Below, one piece after another: positions 11,449 through 22,276 of a stretch of 64,000 bases of DNA; the first letter of the stretch is position 1; each line of letters starts with the position of its first letter. Source of the DNA: Argentina anserina (taxonomy: Eukaryota; Streptophyta; Magnoliopsida; Rosales; Rosaceae); NCBI RefSeq assembly GCF_933775445.1, contig NC_065878.1, positions 394,001-458,000 of the forward strand. Reading direction: 5' to 3'. A program made the translations under genes and the position numbers. Under the pieces are notes generated by a model. That model was not told where the DNA came from and did not search any database. It saw nothing but the letters and a program-made list of their open reading frames with translations.

Positions 11449-11690
11449 TCAAACTCCTGAAAGCCACCATGTTGAATGTGATGCGTAATGCGTAAAGCCT
11501 AAAACGCTTTTATTGAGTGCTGTCTAGTCTATGAATTGAGAGTAGTCAAGCGATTAGGTCGTTTACGTTCTTCAAACTCTTGAAAGCCGTCATGGTGAAT
11601 GTGATGCGTAAAGTCTAAAACGCTTTTATTGAGTGTTGTCAAGTCTATGAAATGAGAACAGTCAAGCGATTAGGTCGTTTACGTTCTTCA
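11449..11690. repeat. Tandem duplication (about 120 bp) over the PMD start codon
   Basis: Two diverged copies of a unit containing TGAATGTGATGCGTAA, CTAAAACGCTTTTATTGAGT and CAAGCGATTAGGTCGTTTAC follow one another. Each copy includes, on the minus strand, an ATG followed by a similar start (MVAFR in the inner copy, MTAFK in the outer copy). The duplication therefore covers the 5' untranslated region and the first codons of the PMD gene. Confidence 0.82.
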
Positions 11691-11977
11691 AGTTTGCCAG
11701 AAATCAACGCGTTTCAAACGCAGTCAAATGGCTAGATCGACCGCGACTCTCAAATTGTTGTCAAAATCCTACAAAAAAAAATATAAAAAAGGGGTCAAAA
11801 TCAGACCATGATACTCCTTCAAAAAAAGTGATGGCCTCATTGTCATGGGATGCAGCAGTTTCTAGGACAAAGAAATATTCTTTTGCCCAGACTAAACAAA
11901 AAAAAAGGTTATGAAATGAACTCATTGTGTTATGTGAAATGAGCTCATTATGTTCTACTTAAGTTTGATTTAGCAGC

Positions 11978-12762
11978 TTGGCAACCTTCATTTGCATCCG
12001 GCTCTTTTTCCGGACTATTTGTTCCACGACCCGATTCTTCACCCGACCAACGCCCGCGACGTCAGATGAAGAAGGACATGATCAGGGAGGAGATTCTTAC
12101 GGCGCGGCGGCGGGTTCTCGAAGCCAAGGTCAGGAGAGAGCTCATGTTGGAGCGAGAGCTCGCCTTGAACAAAGTTGACGAAGACGGCGGCGATGGGCTC
12201 GGGTTTGAGGACTCGTTCGGGCCAGTCTTTCGACCCTCGCTTCGGGTTTAGCTCTTGGAGTAGTTCACCGTTGGCTATGTTGCCGCTGCTGCCGGAACCT
12301 GAGCTGGAGAAGGTGGAGGTCAACAAGGAGTTGACCCCGGCGGCTAGTTCTCCAGAGCCGAACAAGGAGAAGGAGGAGCTCAACAAGGGGAGGTTGATCA
12401 TTCTGGCAAAACCGAACCCAAACCTTTCTGGACTGAAATGGAAATTACTGCCATCAGAGGGTCTTAATGAGTTACATCGATATACTATGAAAAAAAAAAA
12501 GATACGCGAGGAGCTACCTGAGGAACAATGGAGTTGTGCTCTATGTCAAATGACTGTAACAAATGAGAAAACATTTGAAGGTCATTTGAATGGCAGGAAG
12601 CGTAAGGCCAGCGAAAGACGGCTTGGATCTGAAAAACTAGGAAATAGCTCCAGTAACGCATCAAAATTAAAGAATGATAGTTCTGAGCTTAAAGTGCTAG
12701 AGACAACTTATGCTGCAAGCTCACAAATAGGGGGCCAAAGAAAGGTGTTTGCTCGACCCTAA
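11978..12762 (+). pseudogene. C2H2 zinc-finger protein gene, frameshifted, intronless
   Basis: Three reading frames together resemble a plant family of C2H2 proteins with an acidic/charged N-terminus. Around 12001 one frame reads ALFPDYLFHDPILHP; from 12066 another reads an Arg/Glu-rich helix (RRRVLEAKVRRELMLEREL); from about 12240 a third runs to a TAA at 12760-12762. The last contains an LSGLKWK motif and one zinc finger, CALCQMTVTNEKTFEGHLNGRKRKA, with two Cys and a spaced His but Arg where family members usually have the second zinc-binding His. At least two frameshifts and the missing His argue for a pseudogene. No introns are seen, so a retrocopy is possible. The family would bind RNA or DNA; no function is claimed for this copy. 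Confidence 0.65.
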
Positions 12763-14190
12763 CAAAGCCGGTGATGGTTCAGACAAGAAGGGTACAATCT
12801 GTTTCCCTTTTGTGAACTTCTTACTGCGCGATAATGAAGCAATAAGGTTTGCATGATCTCCTTATTTTCAGTAAGCAAAGAGAAGTATTCCTAATAATTC
12901 CGGACACAACCATAGATCACAAGTCAAGGCAGGAGCTATCTTCATCAACGACCACGCAACAAGAGTCCAAGAGGGGTGTTGGCACGCCAGCGTCGACATC
13001 TTGTCTTCTTGAACACTAAAAAAGGGATAATTTGCATATGGTCCAAGTTGTTACACAATATCAAGGATAGCTATATAGTCATTAACAATAACACGACTCC
13101 AATAATCGTAAACCAGCTCGGCAACACATATCGATTAGCTTGACAAAGCTTCCTTATTGTCATATTGAACTAGCAGCTAGGTAGTCATTTTCGGTAATAA
13201 AGAGAGATGATAAACCCAGTTAGCTAAGTCTTGGTCATACATGGTACATGTAAATCGCATTGCCTCATTGTTTATCCTTTCCCTCTTATCTATTTTTCGA
13301 TGGATTAATTAACTACACTCTTTAGTAGCTACTTTCGTGAGATGACAGACTTTATCTTGTTCATCACGTATAGCATACCTAACTTGGCTTTTGATTTTGC
13401 TTCATTTCATCAAATTAAAAACAAAATAAAAAATTCATCTGACGAAAAGATTCGATCATCCGACATCACTCTTTTATTATATCTTGATGACTCCACTCTG
13501 ATCTTCTTTGTCCATGTACAGTAATACTATTTAACCAGTGACATAAAGATGTACTCGAAGCCTTAGGGTTGTTGTTGTTTTGAAAGAAAGAAAGAAAATA
13601 AAAAGGACGCGCAATTCCTTTTCTTTGCTGTTTGCTAGCTTTTTACGGTCACTATCCATCTTTGTTTGGCAGGCAGAAGTGCAGGATTAAAGTAAGTTCC
13701 TAGTGGAGGCTTTTAATTCATACTTGATTTGAGAACTAATTAGTTTGTTACAAGTCACTCTTAGGCTTTTCATTATTTTTCTTCTTCTATATTGTTTTGG
13801 TTGTTTTTGACAAACTCGTTAGGCAGTCAGTCGCCTGAATCATGAACTATCATTTTACACCTAGGTCAGGGTTTCCGGTTAAACCATTTCTTTGATCGTT
13901 GCCGCCGACCACAATGATCAAGTCGGTACGGTTTTGGTTTCATTAGTAGTTTCCTGGTCTTTTATTGCATATATTACCACAGGGTTTGGTTGGGAGGTTG
14001 TCACAGCATTAATATGATGACAATCCATATGCATTGCCATTGGCATGAAAGAAGAAAAACGTCCAGTTCATCCCTGCCCCAAGAAAGAATGAAAGTAAAG
14101 GAGCGATGCTGCAAAAAATATAGATTTGCAAATAGGACCAAGCTAGGGTGGTGGCCGGTTGTGGTCCAGATGCCACACATATTCGTTGAT
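12763..14190. other. Intergenic, no gene recognised
   Basis: AT-rich sequence with scattered short open frames that lack codon bias or recognisable motifs. There is a purine run of GAAA units near 13578-13600. No RNA gene or transposon end could be supported. Confidence 0.5.
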
Positions 14191-14199
14191 TGATAGTTA

Positions 14200-14515
14200 G
14201 TTTTAAATGTAGTTTCCCCCTTAGGATCGGAGGTAACGTCATCTTAGTACATATACTTTCAACTTCATCAAATAACCCTTTGAGCCCTCTAGCCAATAGT
14301 AGTTTTCAGTCCAATTTCGACGTTAATTTTGAATGATCTTTTTATGATATGTAAACTAACGTCCAATTTAAATTAAAAAACGAGTCACATTACCTGAATT
14401 AACTTCCAATTTAGACGGAGAATGAACATGATAGATTTGGCGGCAATTAAAGAGGAAACTAAAAATTTAGATGGGGTAATAGTACCCCAAACCTTAAGAA
14501 GACCCTTATTATCAT
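14200..14515. mobile_element. Degenerate MITE, related to the MULE-type element at 32.2-32.76 kb
   Basis: The segment TTAGTACATATACTTTCAAC, followed by TTCATCAAATAACCC and GAGCCCTCTAG, matches the reverse complement of the right end of the element at 32217-32759 (TTAGTACATATACTTTCAAT, then GAGCTCTCTAA). I could not find clean ends or a target duplication here, so it is probably an older, eroded copy. It lies about 0.2-0.5 kb upstream of the callose synthase TATA box. Confidence 0.5.
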
Positions 14516-14669
14516 TATAAGTTTACATTGATGGAAATGGTTTTCTGAGCTAAAACCAGAGCAAGTTCGCGATCTCCTCCACTGGATCAAAAACCCCGAA
14601 GAAAAGGAACGAGGAGCAGGCAGTCTTTTCTGATTGGCTGGTGCCTAGTTTTTCCAAGTGTGTGCAGTG

Positions 14670-14690
14670 CACGTGCATCTCTCCTATATA
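14670..14690 (+). promoter_or_regulatory. Callose synthase core promoter: G-box and TATA box
   Basis: CACGTG at 14670-14675 is a canonical G-box. CTCCTATATA follows, with the TATA motif at 14685-14690. The start codon is at 15015. The spacing suits transcription beginning near 14715-14725, leaving an untranslated leader with a short intron. The transcription start itself is inferred. Confidence 0.55.
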
Positions 14691-14878
14691 CTTGTTTTAT
14701 GTTGATTGGGTCTTCTTTGTAGTCTCGACCTTTTCTTCCGAAAGCTACAGAGACCCTTGCTTGCTCCTACTACCACCACCACCACCCAGATCACCTTCTC
14801 TCCTTCATTTCTAACCTCCCAGATCATCATCGTCATCATCATATGGCGAGGTGCGTCTCCATCTAACCCAACAGCCAG

Positions 14879-15007
14879 GTACGTATTTGAGTCAGTCTTG
14901 TAAACAAAACGCTCGGACCATACTGAGCTCGTGTGCTCACATTTCTCAGTACCAACCAAACTACTGCGTTTGATTTCATTGTTTTCATGGGTTAAAGACT
15001 TGCTTAG
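14879..15007 (+). other. Probable intron in the 5' untranslated region of callose synthase
   Basis: A strong donor CCAG/GTACGT at 14878-14884 and an acceptor TTGCTTAG/G ending at 15007 flank 129 bp just before the ATG at 15015. Upstream of the donor, 14843-14866 is a short upstream open frame of seven codons beginning ATGGCGAGG. No transcript data are available, so the intron is inferred from its splice sites. Confidence 0.5.
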
Positions 15008-15014
15008 GGAAGAC

Positions 15015-18000
15015 ATGGCATATAGACGGGCTGGGTTCGACCAGCAGCAGCCGCAGAGGCGGATTCTGCGGACTCAGACTGCCGGAAGCTTCGGGGAGCC
15101 TATGCTCGACAGTGAGGTGGTGCCTTCTTCTCTCGTCGACATCGCCCCTATTCTCCGTGTTGCAAATGAAGTCGAATCTAGGAACGCCAGAGTTGCCTAT
15201 CTCTGTGAGTTGCTAGCTTCTCTTTCTGTTTATCTTGTTACAGCGCATTTGTGTATGCAAATTCACACCTTTTGCATCTGTTGTGCTTGTGATTAGGTCG
15301 GTTTTATGCATTTGAGAAAGCTCACAGACTTGATCCCACATCTAGTGGCCGTGGTGTTCGCCAGTTTAAAACTGCACTTCTTCAACGTCTAGAGAGGGTA
15401 TAACCTTCGATTTACCTATTCCTTATGCCTCATGTCTTCAATTAATTAACAAATGAACAAGGAGATAGACAAAATCTAGATGAGAAATGTCTAGTGTTCG
15501 GAAAAGTGAATGGATACATCTTTTAATGAGACTGTCCAAGGATAAGTGCCATCTTTCCGAGAAGAATACCTACCTCGTTCTATTCTTCTGCTTCTTTTTT
15601 CTTTTTTTTATCAATTTTGTTTTGATAGTTTTGATGGCAGAACTCTATCAGGATATTGGGTTTCAACAAAGATATTACCTATGATTTTGTTCTCTATAGG
15701 AAAATGAAACGACATTGGTAGGACGAGCAAAGAGTGATGCTCGTGAAATGCAGAGTTTTTATCGAGACTACTACACAAAATACATTCAAGCTTTGAATGC
15801 TGCTGATAAAGCTGATCGGTATGTTTGTAAGAGTGTTTCCGTGTGGGTATTCATGATTGAAAGTTGCTACGGTGCATTATACTTGGCTTTCTAAAGTATT
15901 TCAATGTCCTAATGCAGTGCACAACTGACAAAGGCATACCAAACTGCTGCTGTTTTATTTGAGGTTTTGAAGGCTGTCAATCAGACAGAGGCTGTTGAAG
16001 TTGCTGAGGAGGTGAATTTCCGTACTTATGATCTTTGTTTACTCGATACTAATCTTCCTTGGCACTTTCTTCCTTCCAAGTGAATAAAAATAATTAATTT
16101 GTTCCTACTGTAGATTTTGGAAGCTCACACTAAGGTTGAAGAAAAACAACAGATATATCTACCGTACAATATTCTTCCTCTTGATCCTGATAGTAAAAAT
16201 CAGGAGGCAATCATGAAATATCCCGAGGTTTCAACCATCTTGATTTTGAAGGTCTATGCTCTATGTCTTTAGATTATAGGTGAAAAGCATCGTCTCTTTT
16301 ATTTCTTTCCAGATTCATGCTACTGTTGCTGCACTCCGAAACACCAGGGGTCTACCCTGGCCGAAGGACTACAAAAAGAAAGTTGATGAAGACATTCTTG
16401 ATTGGCTTCAGGCTATGTTTGGTTTTCAGGTGAGATTACTTACCAGACCAGTGGTGATATACTTATTAGATTCTCATGTTTAATCAACAAGCTTTGCGCA
16501 ATTCATAAAATGTGCAGAAGGATAGTGTCGCCAATCAAAGGGAGCACTTGATTCTCTTGGTTGCTAATGTTCACATACGGCAATCACCAAAACTTGATCA
16601 GCCGCCCAAGGTTATTATTCTAACTCAGTTATATTTTCACTTTCTGATATTTTTCTTTACTTTTTGAGGCTAACTTACTCTAAATGGGCCGTGCTGCATA
16701 GTTGGATGATCGTGCATTAACGATAGTGATGAAGAAACTTTTCAAAAACTACAAAAAATGGTGCAAGTACTTGGGTCGCAAAAGCAGTCTTTGGTGAGGA
16801 ATCATATTTGACATGAAGTAATTTAACATGATATATTAAAATATTCATTTAGAAACGGATAAATACTGTTCATATATGGCTTGAATATATTTGATCATTT
16901 AGCTATAGTCCTATAAGAAGGAGAATTGCCTTTCAAAAAAAAGAAGAAGAAGAAAGCTTGGGCTCTGATTGTTCAGTTGTGTTGTGTTTCATATTCGTAA
17001 CTCAAAAGGCTAATTGTAACTGGCAGGTTGCCAACTATTCAGCAGGAAATACAGCAACGGAAATTACTATACATGGGTTTATATCTTCTTATATGGGGAG
17101 AGGCTGCCAACTTGAGATTCATGCCAGAATGCCTTTGCTACATTTATCATCATGTGAGTCTTAAGAAGTCTTTTTTTTTTTGGGTGAAATATAGGAATCA
17201 CATTCACGGTTGAATCTTAGCACTCATACACACCTGATCATAGCATTCACTTACTAAGACTTTAAACTAAACACAGATGGTTACACCTTTTCTCTTCACA
17301 CTGTTGTCATATATTATAACATAAGGCCCTTATGAAATTCTAGGAAATTTCTGACTTAACCTCCTTCTCAAACCCATATAAACTTTTTGTTTCTTTGAAT
17401 CCAGTCAATAAAGGAAGGTCATGGTTTTCTCATCCTTCATGACTCTTTGTATTCAAGGTTTTTTAATATCAGTTGTTTAGATATTCTCATTTTGAGATTC
17501 TTAAGTTGATTAGCAATGTTCAATAGATATATCAATGTGGAAACATTAATGAAGTACCTAAAGTTGTAATTGTGAACATGGTAACTATATAGCTCTTTAA
17601 AGATTGGTCTACTGATCGCTGGGTAGCTTGTCTATGAGTGTGAATGAATGTCAAAGCCAAAGGTTTGTCATCACTTTTTGCTTATTCTATTTTGGTATCC
17701 GATCAATATTATCAAAAAAATTTCTTGTTTGGTCTGAAGGTATTATAGCTATGGAAATTACTGCGAAAGTATGAACAGGTTTGATGCATATTCCAAATTC
17801 AGTCAAAATATTGTCAAAGCCTCTTCTGTTAGTGGTATAGAACTATACATGTATGTAGGCATATGCATGTGCATGTGCATGCGCACGCACACACACGCGT
17901 TCTGCGTATTGATGTAAAGTTGTAAACTGACTAAACTCTGTACATTTCCTTTACTAGTCACGTATTCTACCTAGGGGTAGTCTTGGGAGAGATCAATGTA

Positions 18001-21000
18001 TTGTTACAATGTCCAAACTTACAAGTTGTTAACTACTGTTAGTTGTGGGAAATGGGTAGGATAGACTGATGTAAGCATTATGGAGGTGTTGTTCGAAACC
18101 TCTTTCTACATTACTCATTCAGATTGGACTGGAGCCTTTCGTTGTCCATTGTAGTGGACATCTTGTCCTTGGTTTCTTGTGGTCTAATAAATTTACATAT
18201 CAGAAATGAATGTTTGGGAAGGTAATAGTAAATTGTCCTCTAGTCTGTATTTTTGAAATTAATACCTCAGCATGTTCACAAGAATTTGCTTAACCAGTAT
18301 CATAGATATCTCAAGCCAAACGCACACATGTGCTATAGACTTATTCAGTTCCAAAAGTAGAAATTATCAGTTTAGATCATGCATGTGTACTTATATATGT
18401 AGTGTAAAGCATACATTATTTCTGACCAAAGTGAAGATAAGCGTTTGTGATTCATCCAAGCCATTAATCTGATGAACCCTTGTTTAATTTTTTATCAATT
18501 TGTTTAATGTTGTTCCTTTCTCTTTGCAGATGGCATTTGAATTATACGGAATGCTAGCTGGGAGTGTTAGTCCAATGACAGGTGAGCACATAAAGCCAGC
18601 CTACGGTGGTGATAAGGAGGTCTTTTTGGAGAAAGTAGTAACTCCGATATATGATACTATAGCACAGGTGTGTGTTTTGCTACTTTGGCTAATAATGTAG
18701 TTCCTTACCTTTGACATTCTCTTACTTCAAAGCCTTGATATTTGCTCTGATTGTCCTTTGCAGGAGGCTAAAAGGAGCAAAGGAGGAAAATCAAAGCATT
18801 CTCAGTGGAGAAATTATGATGACTTGAATGAATACTTCTGGTACGTGATTTTCTGTGTTTTTGCTGGTGCCCCATACAAGACTAGATGCCACAATTTTTG
18901 GTTGGTGTTGAACTGCAGGTCAGTTGATTGTTTTAAGCTAGGTTGGCCTATGCGTGCTGATGCCGATTTCTTTTACCAGCCTAGTAAAGAGCCTGAACAT
19001 GACAAAGAGAAGGTCTGTTTTAAACTTGTAATTGTAGATACTAAGTAATTGTTTTTTGACCTCCTTGTTGTTGATGATATTTATCACCATAGACTTCATG
19101 AACTCCAGTCCTCTTATATATATGGTCAAGTTATATACCTTCTACCAATTTTTTTATTAAATTTGGTTCACACATCTGCTTCAATAAAAGTTGGAACTTG
19201 GATTGGGTCATCTACATCTGACAGGTGTTTGAGGAATTATTCAAAGCCATAATTATTTTGTAGGCGTATATTTCAAATGTTGAGATACCATTTTGCATAA
19301 TATCACCATTAGTTTGAGCTCTTTGAGATCTAGCAAAACAAGACTCTTATCTCTGTGGTATCCTTTGATGGAAAAAGAAAGAAAGAATGGAGGGATTGTT
19401 TCACCTACACTGTATCCCTTATTTGACATGACAAATTACGTCTACTTGTTGATTCCTATTCCCCAGCTTTTATTGACGTTCAATTTAAAAGTATATGTAG
19501 TTCTTAAGTATGCACTCCTAAAAATATGCATGTGGCTCACACTTTTGACAATTACTCATACTATATGATGTCACATATCAGAATTAATATTAACCAAATA
19601 TCATATTTCTACTTGTTATCTAAAGAAAAAGTTCAGGTACTTTTATGTTGTAGTGTACTTTGGACCAAGTCAGTTGATGCAAAAAAAAAAGGGGGGGGGG
19701 GGGGAATAAAAAAACTCGAAAGATGAACATGTTATAGCCTATCTTTTTGTTTAGATTTTTGCTTTTTGATTTTGGAAAGTTTATGATTTTCAGAAAAACA
19801 AACCATACACTGGGCATCGATGGATTGGCAAAGTTAATTTTGTCGAAATTCGTTCATTTTGGCACATTTTCAGAAGTTTTGATAGAATGTGGAGCTTTTA
19901 TATATTGAGTTTACAGGTATTTATTTAACTAGTTTTGTTATCCCAGTTGTTTCTCTGCTAATTTTTGTTAAATCTTGAGACTTACACAGAAAATATGATC
20001 TCTTTTAGGCAATGATCATAGTTGCTTGGAATGGGTCAGGGAACTTAAGTGCAGTCTTTGAGGGTGTTGTCTTTAAAAAAGTACTGAGTATCTTCATAAC
20101 TGCGGCAATATTGAAGCTTGCACAAGGTATATAAATACATTCGACCTTACTCCACGCTCCTAGTCTCCTGCCCATACTGGATTTTTGTTTTTACTTGGGC
20201 AATGTATACTGAAATTTTAATTCCCCCTACATTTGATATTTAGTAATTATCTCAGTGTTGAAATATCATATTAGTTCTACATGTGCTAAAAAATCTCAAC
20301 ATTGTTGATTCCGACGGTTTAAGTAGTTGACAGATACAATATCAACTGAAATTTCTTGAAGAAAGTTGACAAATCTGCTCTGTAATGCCTGTTTCGATAA
20401 CTCTGAATACGAGCTTTCTCATCAGTCATCAGATAGTTGTAAGGCTGTGAGGTTCCACACCATAAGAAATTTGATCCGTAACAAATTTAACCTGTGAGAG
20501 GTTCAATTGGTGTCTATTCTTATTTCACTAATGTGTTTACCTTTGATGAAAAGAAGATATTAACTAGGTTTTCTGCAGAATTGCTGCTATATACCAACTA
20601 ATTTAACTTTCACTGTCCTGTCTTTACTGTCCATTTTTTCAGCTGTTCTCGATCTAATTCTGAGCTGGAAGGCTAGGCGAAGCATGTCACCTGTTGTCAG
20701 GCTAAGATATGTCCTCAAAGCTGTCTCAGCTGCAGCCTGGGTCATTGTTTTACCCGTGACTTATGCGTTTAGTTGGAAAAACCCAGGGGGTTTTGCACAG
20801 ACCATTCGGGGTTGGTTTGGCAATGGTCCAACTTCATCTTCTTTGTTCATTTTGGCTATTGTTGTCTACTTATCTCCAAACATGCTCTCAACATTGTTGT
20901 TCATGTTTCCATTTCTTCGCCGGCATCTTGAAAGATCAAACTATAAGATTATGATGCTGATGATGTGGTGGTCTCAGGTATGAAAATATATATAAGTATC

Positions 21001-22276
21001 TATGTATTTTCCCTCGCTAAAGTCTGATGCATTCTTATTATATCTTAAATTCTGTAGCCTCGGCTTTATGTTGGAAGAGGAATGCATGAAAGTGCTTTTT
21101 CCCTTTTCAAGTAAGCAAATATGTTTTTATTTTCTGCCTACTGTATGGATGAATTTAGCTAAGATGCTGTGGCTGATGATTATTTTAGCTACTGATGGCT
21201 TTTGAATGTAGGTATACCCTATTTTGGGTTCTCCTGCTTGTTTCAAAATTAGCCTTTAGTTACTTTGTTGAGGTATTTTCTCTTATCCATGTTCAGTTTA
21301 CAAGCATCAGCAGTTAGGCACCGCTGCTTCTGCAGTTTATAGAATTATATATTATTACTATACTCAGCTCTAAATGATTGCTCTAGTGATGCAATGATTA
21401 TCGACACACTTCCCTGTTTGACTTTTAGTTTTGAGGATGTAATGCTAGTGATAATTAAAAAGCATTTTATTATCATGAAATTGTGTAAAACCATGTGTAA
21501 CACCATTCATAAGGTAACCTGAATTTCTGAGTAATTGCCCGTAAAAAAAAATATTCCTGTATCCTTAAATCATGAAAGTACCCTTTATAAATGTGTCCCT
21601 TAATTGATTACCATCACCTGCCTTTCTTTCTTTTTTAAAATAAATCTTCTGCGTCACTAACTCTCATCTGGGAGTACTTTATGCCTAAAATAATATCAGA
21701 ATATCAAATAATTAGAAAGCAATCATATAGAAAAGCTTACAACATTGTCGCATATCTTAGTTTTAAATCTGTGGGCTAAGTTGAGTTTTTACTGATGCTT
21801 CCAAATGGTCAGGTAATCTTATCTTGAATTGTTAGGATAATTAGTTTAATTAAATTTGTTTGTTTTTCTTTCTTGCAGATTAGGCCTCTGGTAAAACCAA
21901 CTAAAGATATTATGAGAGTGCACATTCAGACCTATGAATGGCATGAGTTTTTTCCTCGAGGTAACTGCATGCATTAAGAAACTTCCTTATGCTCTTTACA
22001 AGTTAATGATGTCATCAGTTGACATTTTTCGGCATTTGACTTTTACAGCCAAGAATAACATTGGTGTAGTGGTTGCACTCTGGGCTCCAATTGTTCTTGT
22101 ATGTCGGTGTTTATGTCATTATCAGTTCTGTCTTTCTTTGATTATTCTGTCAGACTAAGTTAACTGTTTTTTTTTTTCATTTTCATTAGGTCTACTTTAT
22201 GGATACTCAAATTTGGTATGCCATCTTCTCCACAATATATGGAGGTTTATATGGTGCATTTCGCAGGCTTGGAGAG
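15015..22276 (+). other. CALS1: Callose synthase exons 1-20 (N-terminal half)
   Basis: Exon positions: 15015-15204, 15297-15397, 15700-15818, 15918-16011, 16114-16227, 16313-16429, 16518-16610, 16702-16793, 17027-17153, 18530-18667, 18764-18840, 18919-19012, 19794-19916, 20009-20126, 20643-20977, 21058-21110, 21212-21272, 21879-21960, 22049-22098, 22190-22276. All introns are GT-AG. The largest is intron 9 (17154-18529). Intron 12 carries a run of ten A and fourteen G at 19681-19704. The segment encodes the Vta1-like region, FKS1 domain 1 and the first membrane cluster. Confidence 0.88.

Larger units (their letters stand above)
5327..11470 (-). pseudogene. Plant mobile domain (PMD) gene with coiled-coil tail, antisense, broken and interrupted
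   Basis: Read on the minus strand from an ATG at 11470. The first open part (MVAFRSLKDG...) ends near 11000. The PMD core follows in other frames: FCEYWCPAINT near 10980, PFEDLGVEE near 10650, YLYGWLGEYF near 10390, and VVEPYSPQRFSRQFG near 10050. The tail, 9000-8553 and 5443-5327, is rich in Glu, Leu and Lys and looks coiled-coil. A likely intron lies at about 9181-9095 (GTACAC...GCAG on the minus strand). Multiple frameshifts, one caused by a 31-bp duplication, make it non-functional. An LTR element occupies 5444-8547. PMD proteins occur both as host silencing-related genes and as extra genes in MULEs and Tat retroelements; here the position just after a Tat pol favours a retroelement passenger. 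The family is identified from motifs only. Confidence 0.72.

Noticed and set aside
13990..14296. Short open frames on both strands upstream of callose synthase
   Set aside because: No motif, mutual overlap on opposite strands, and partial overlap with a MITE remnant.
16958..17213. Two overlapping open frames as separate small genes
   Set aside because: They are callose synthase exon 9 (17027-17153) with flanking intron read-through; only the exon frame matches the enzyme.
17860..17900. Alternating purine-pyrimidine tract in callose synthase intron 9 as a regulatory element
   Set aside because: Simple-sequence drift in a long intron explains it; nothing else marks it as functional.
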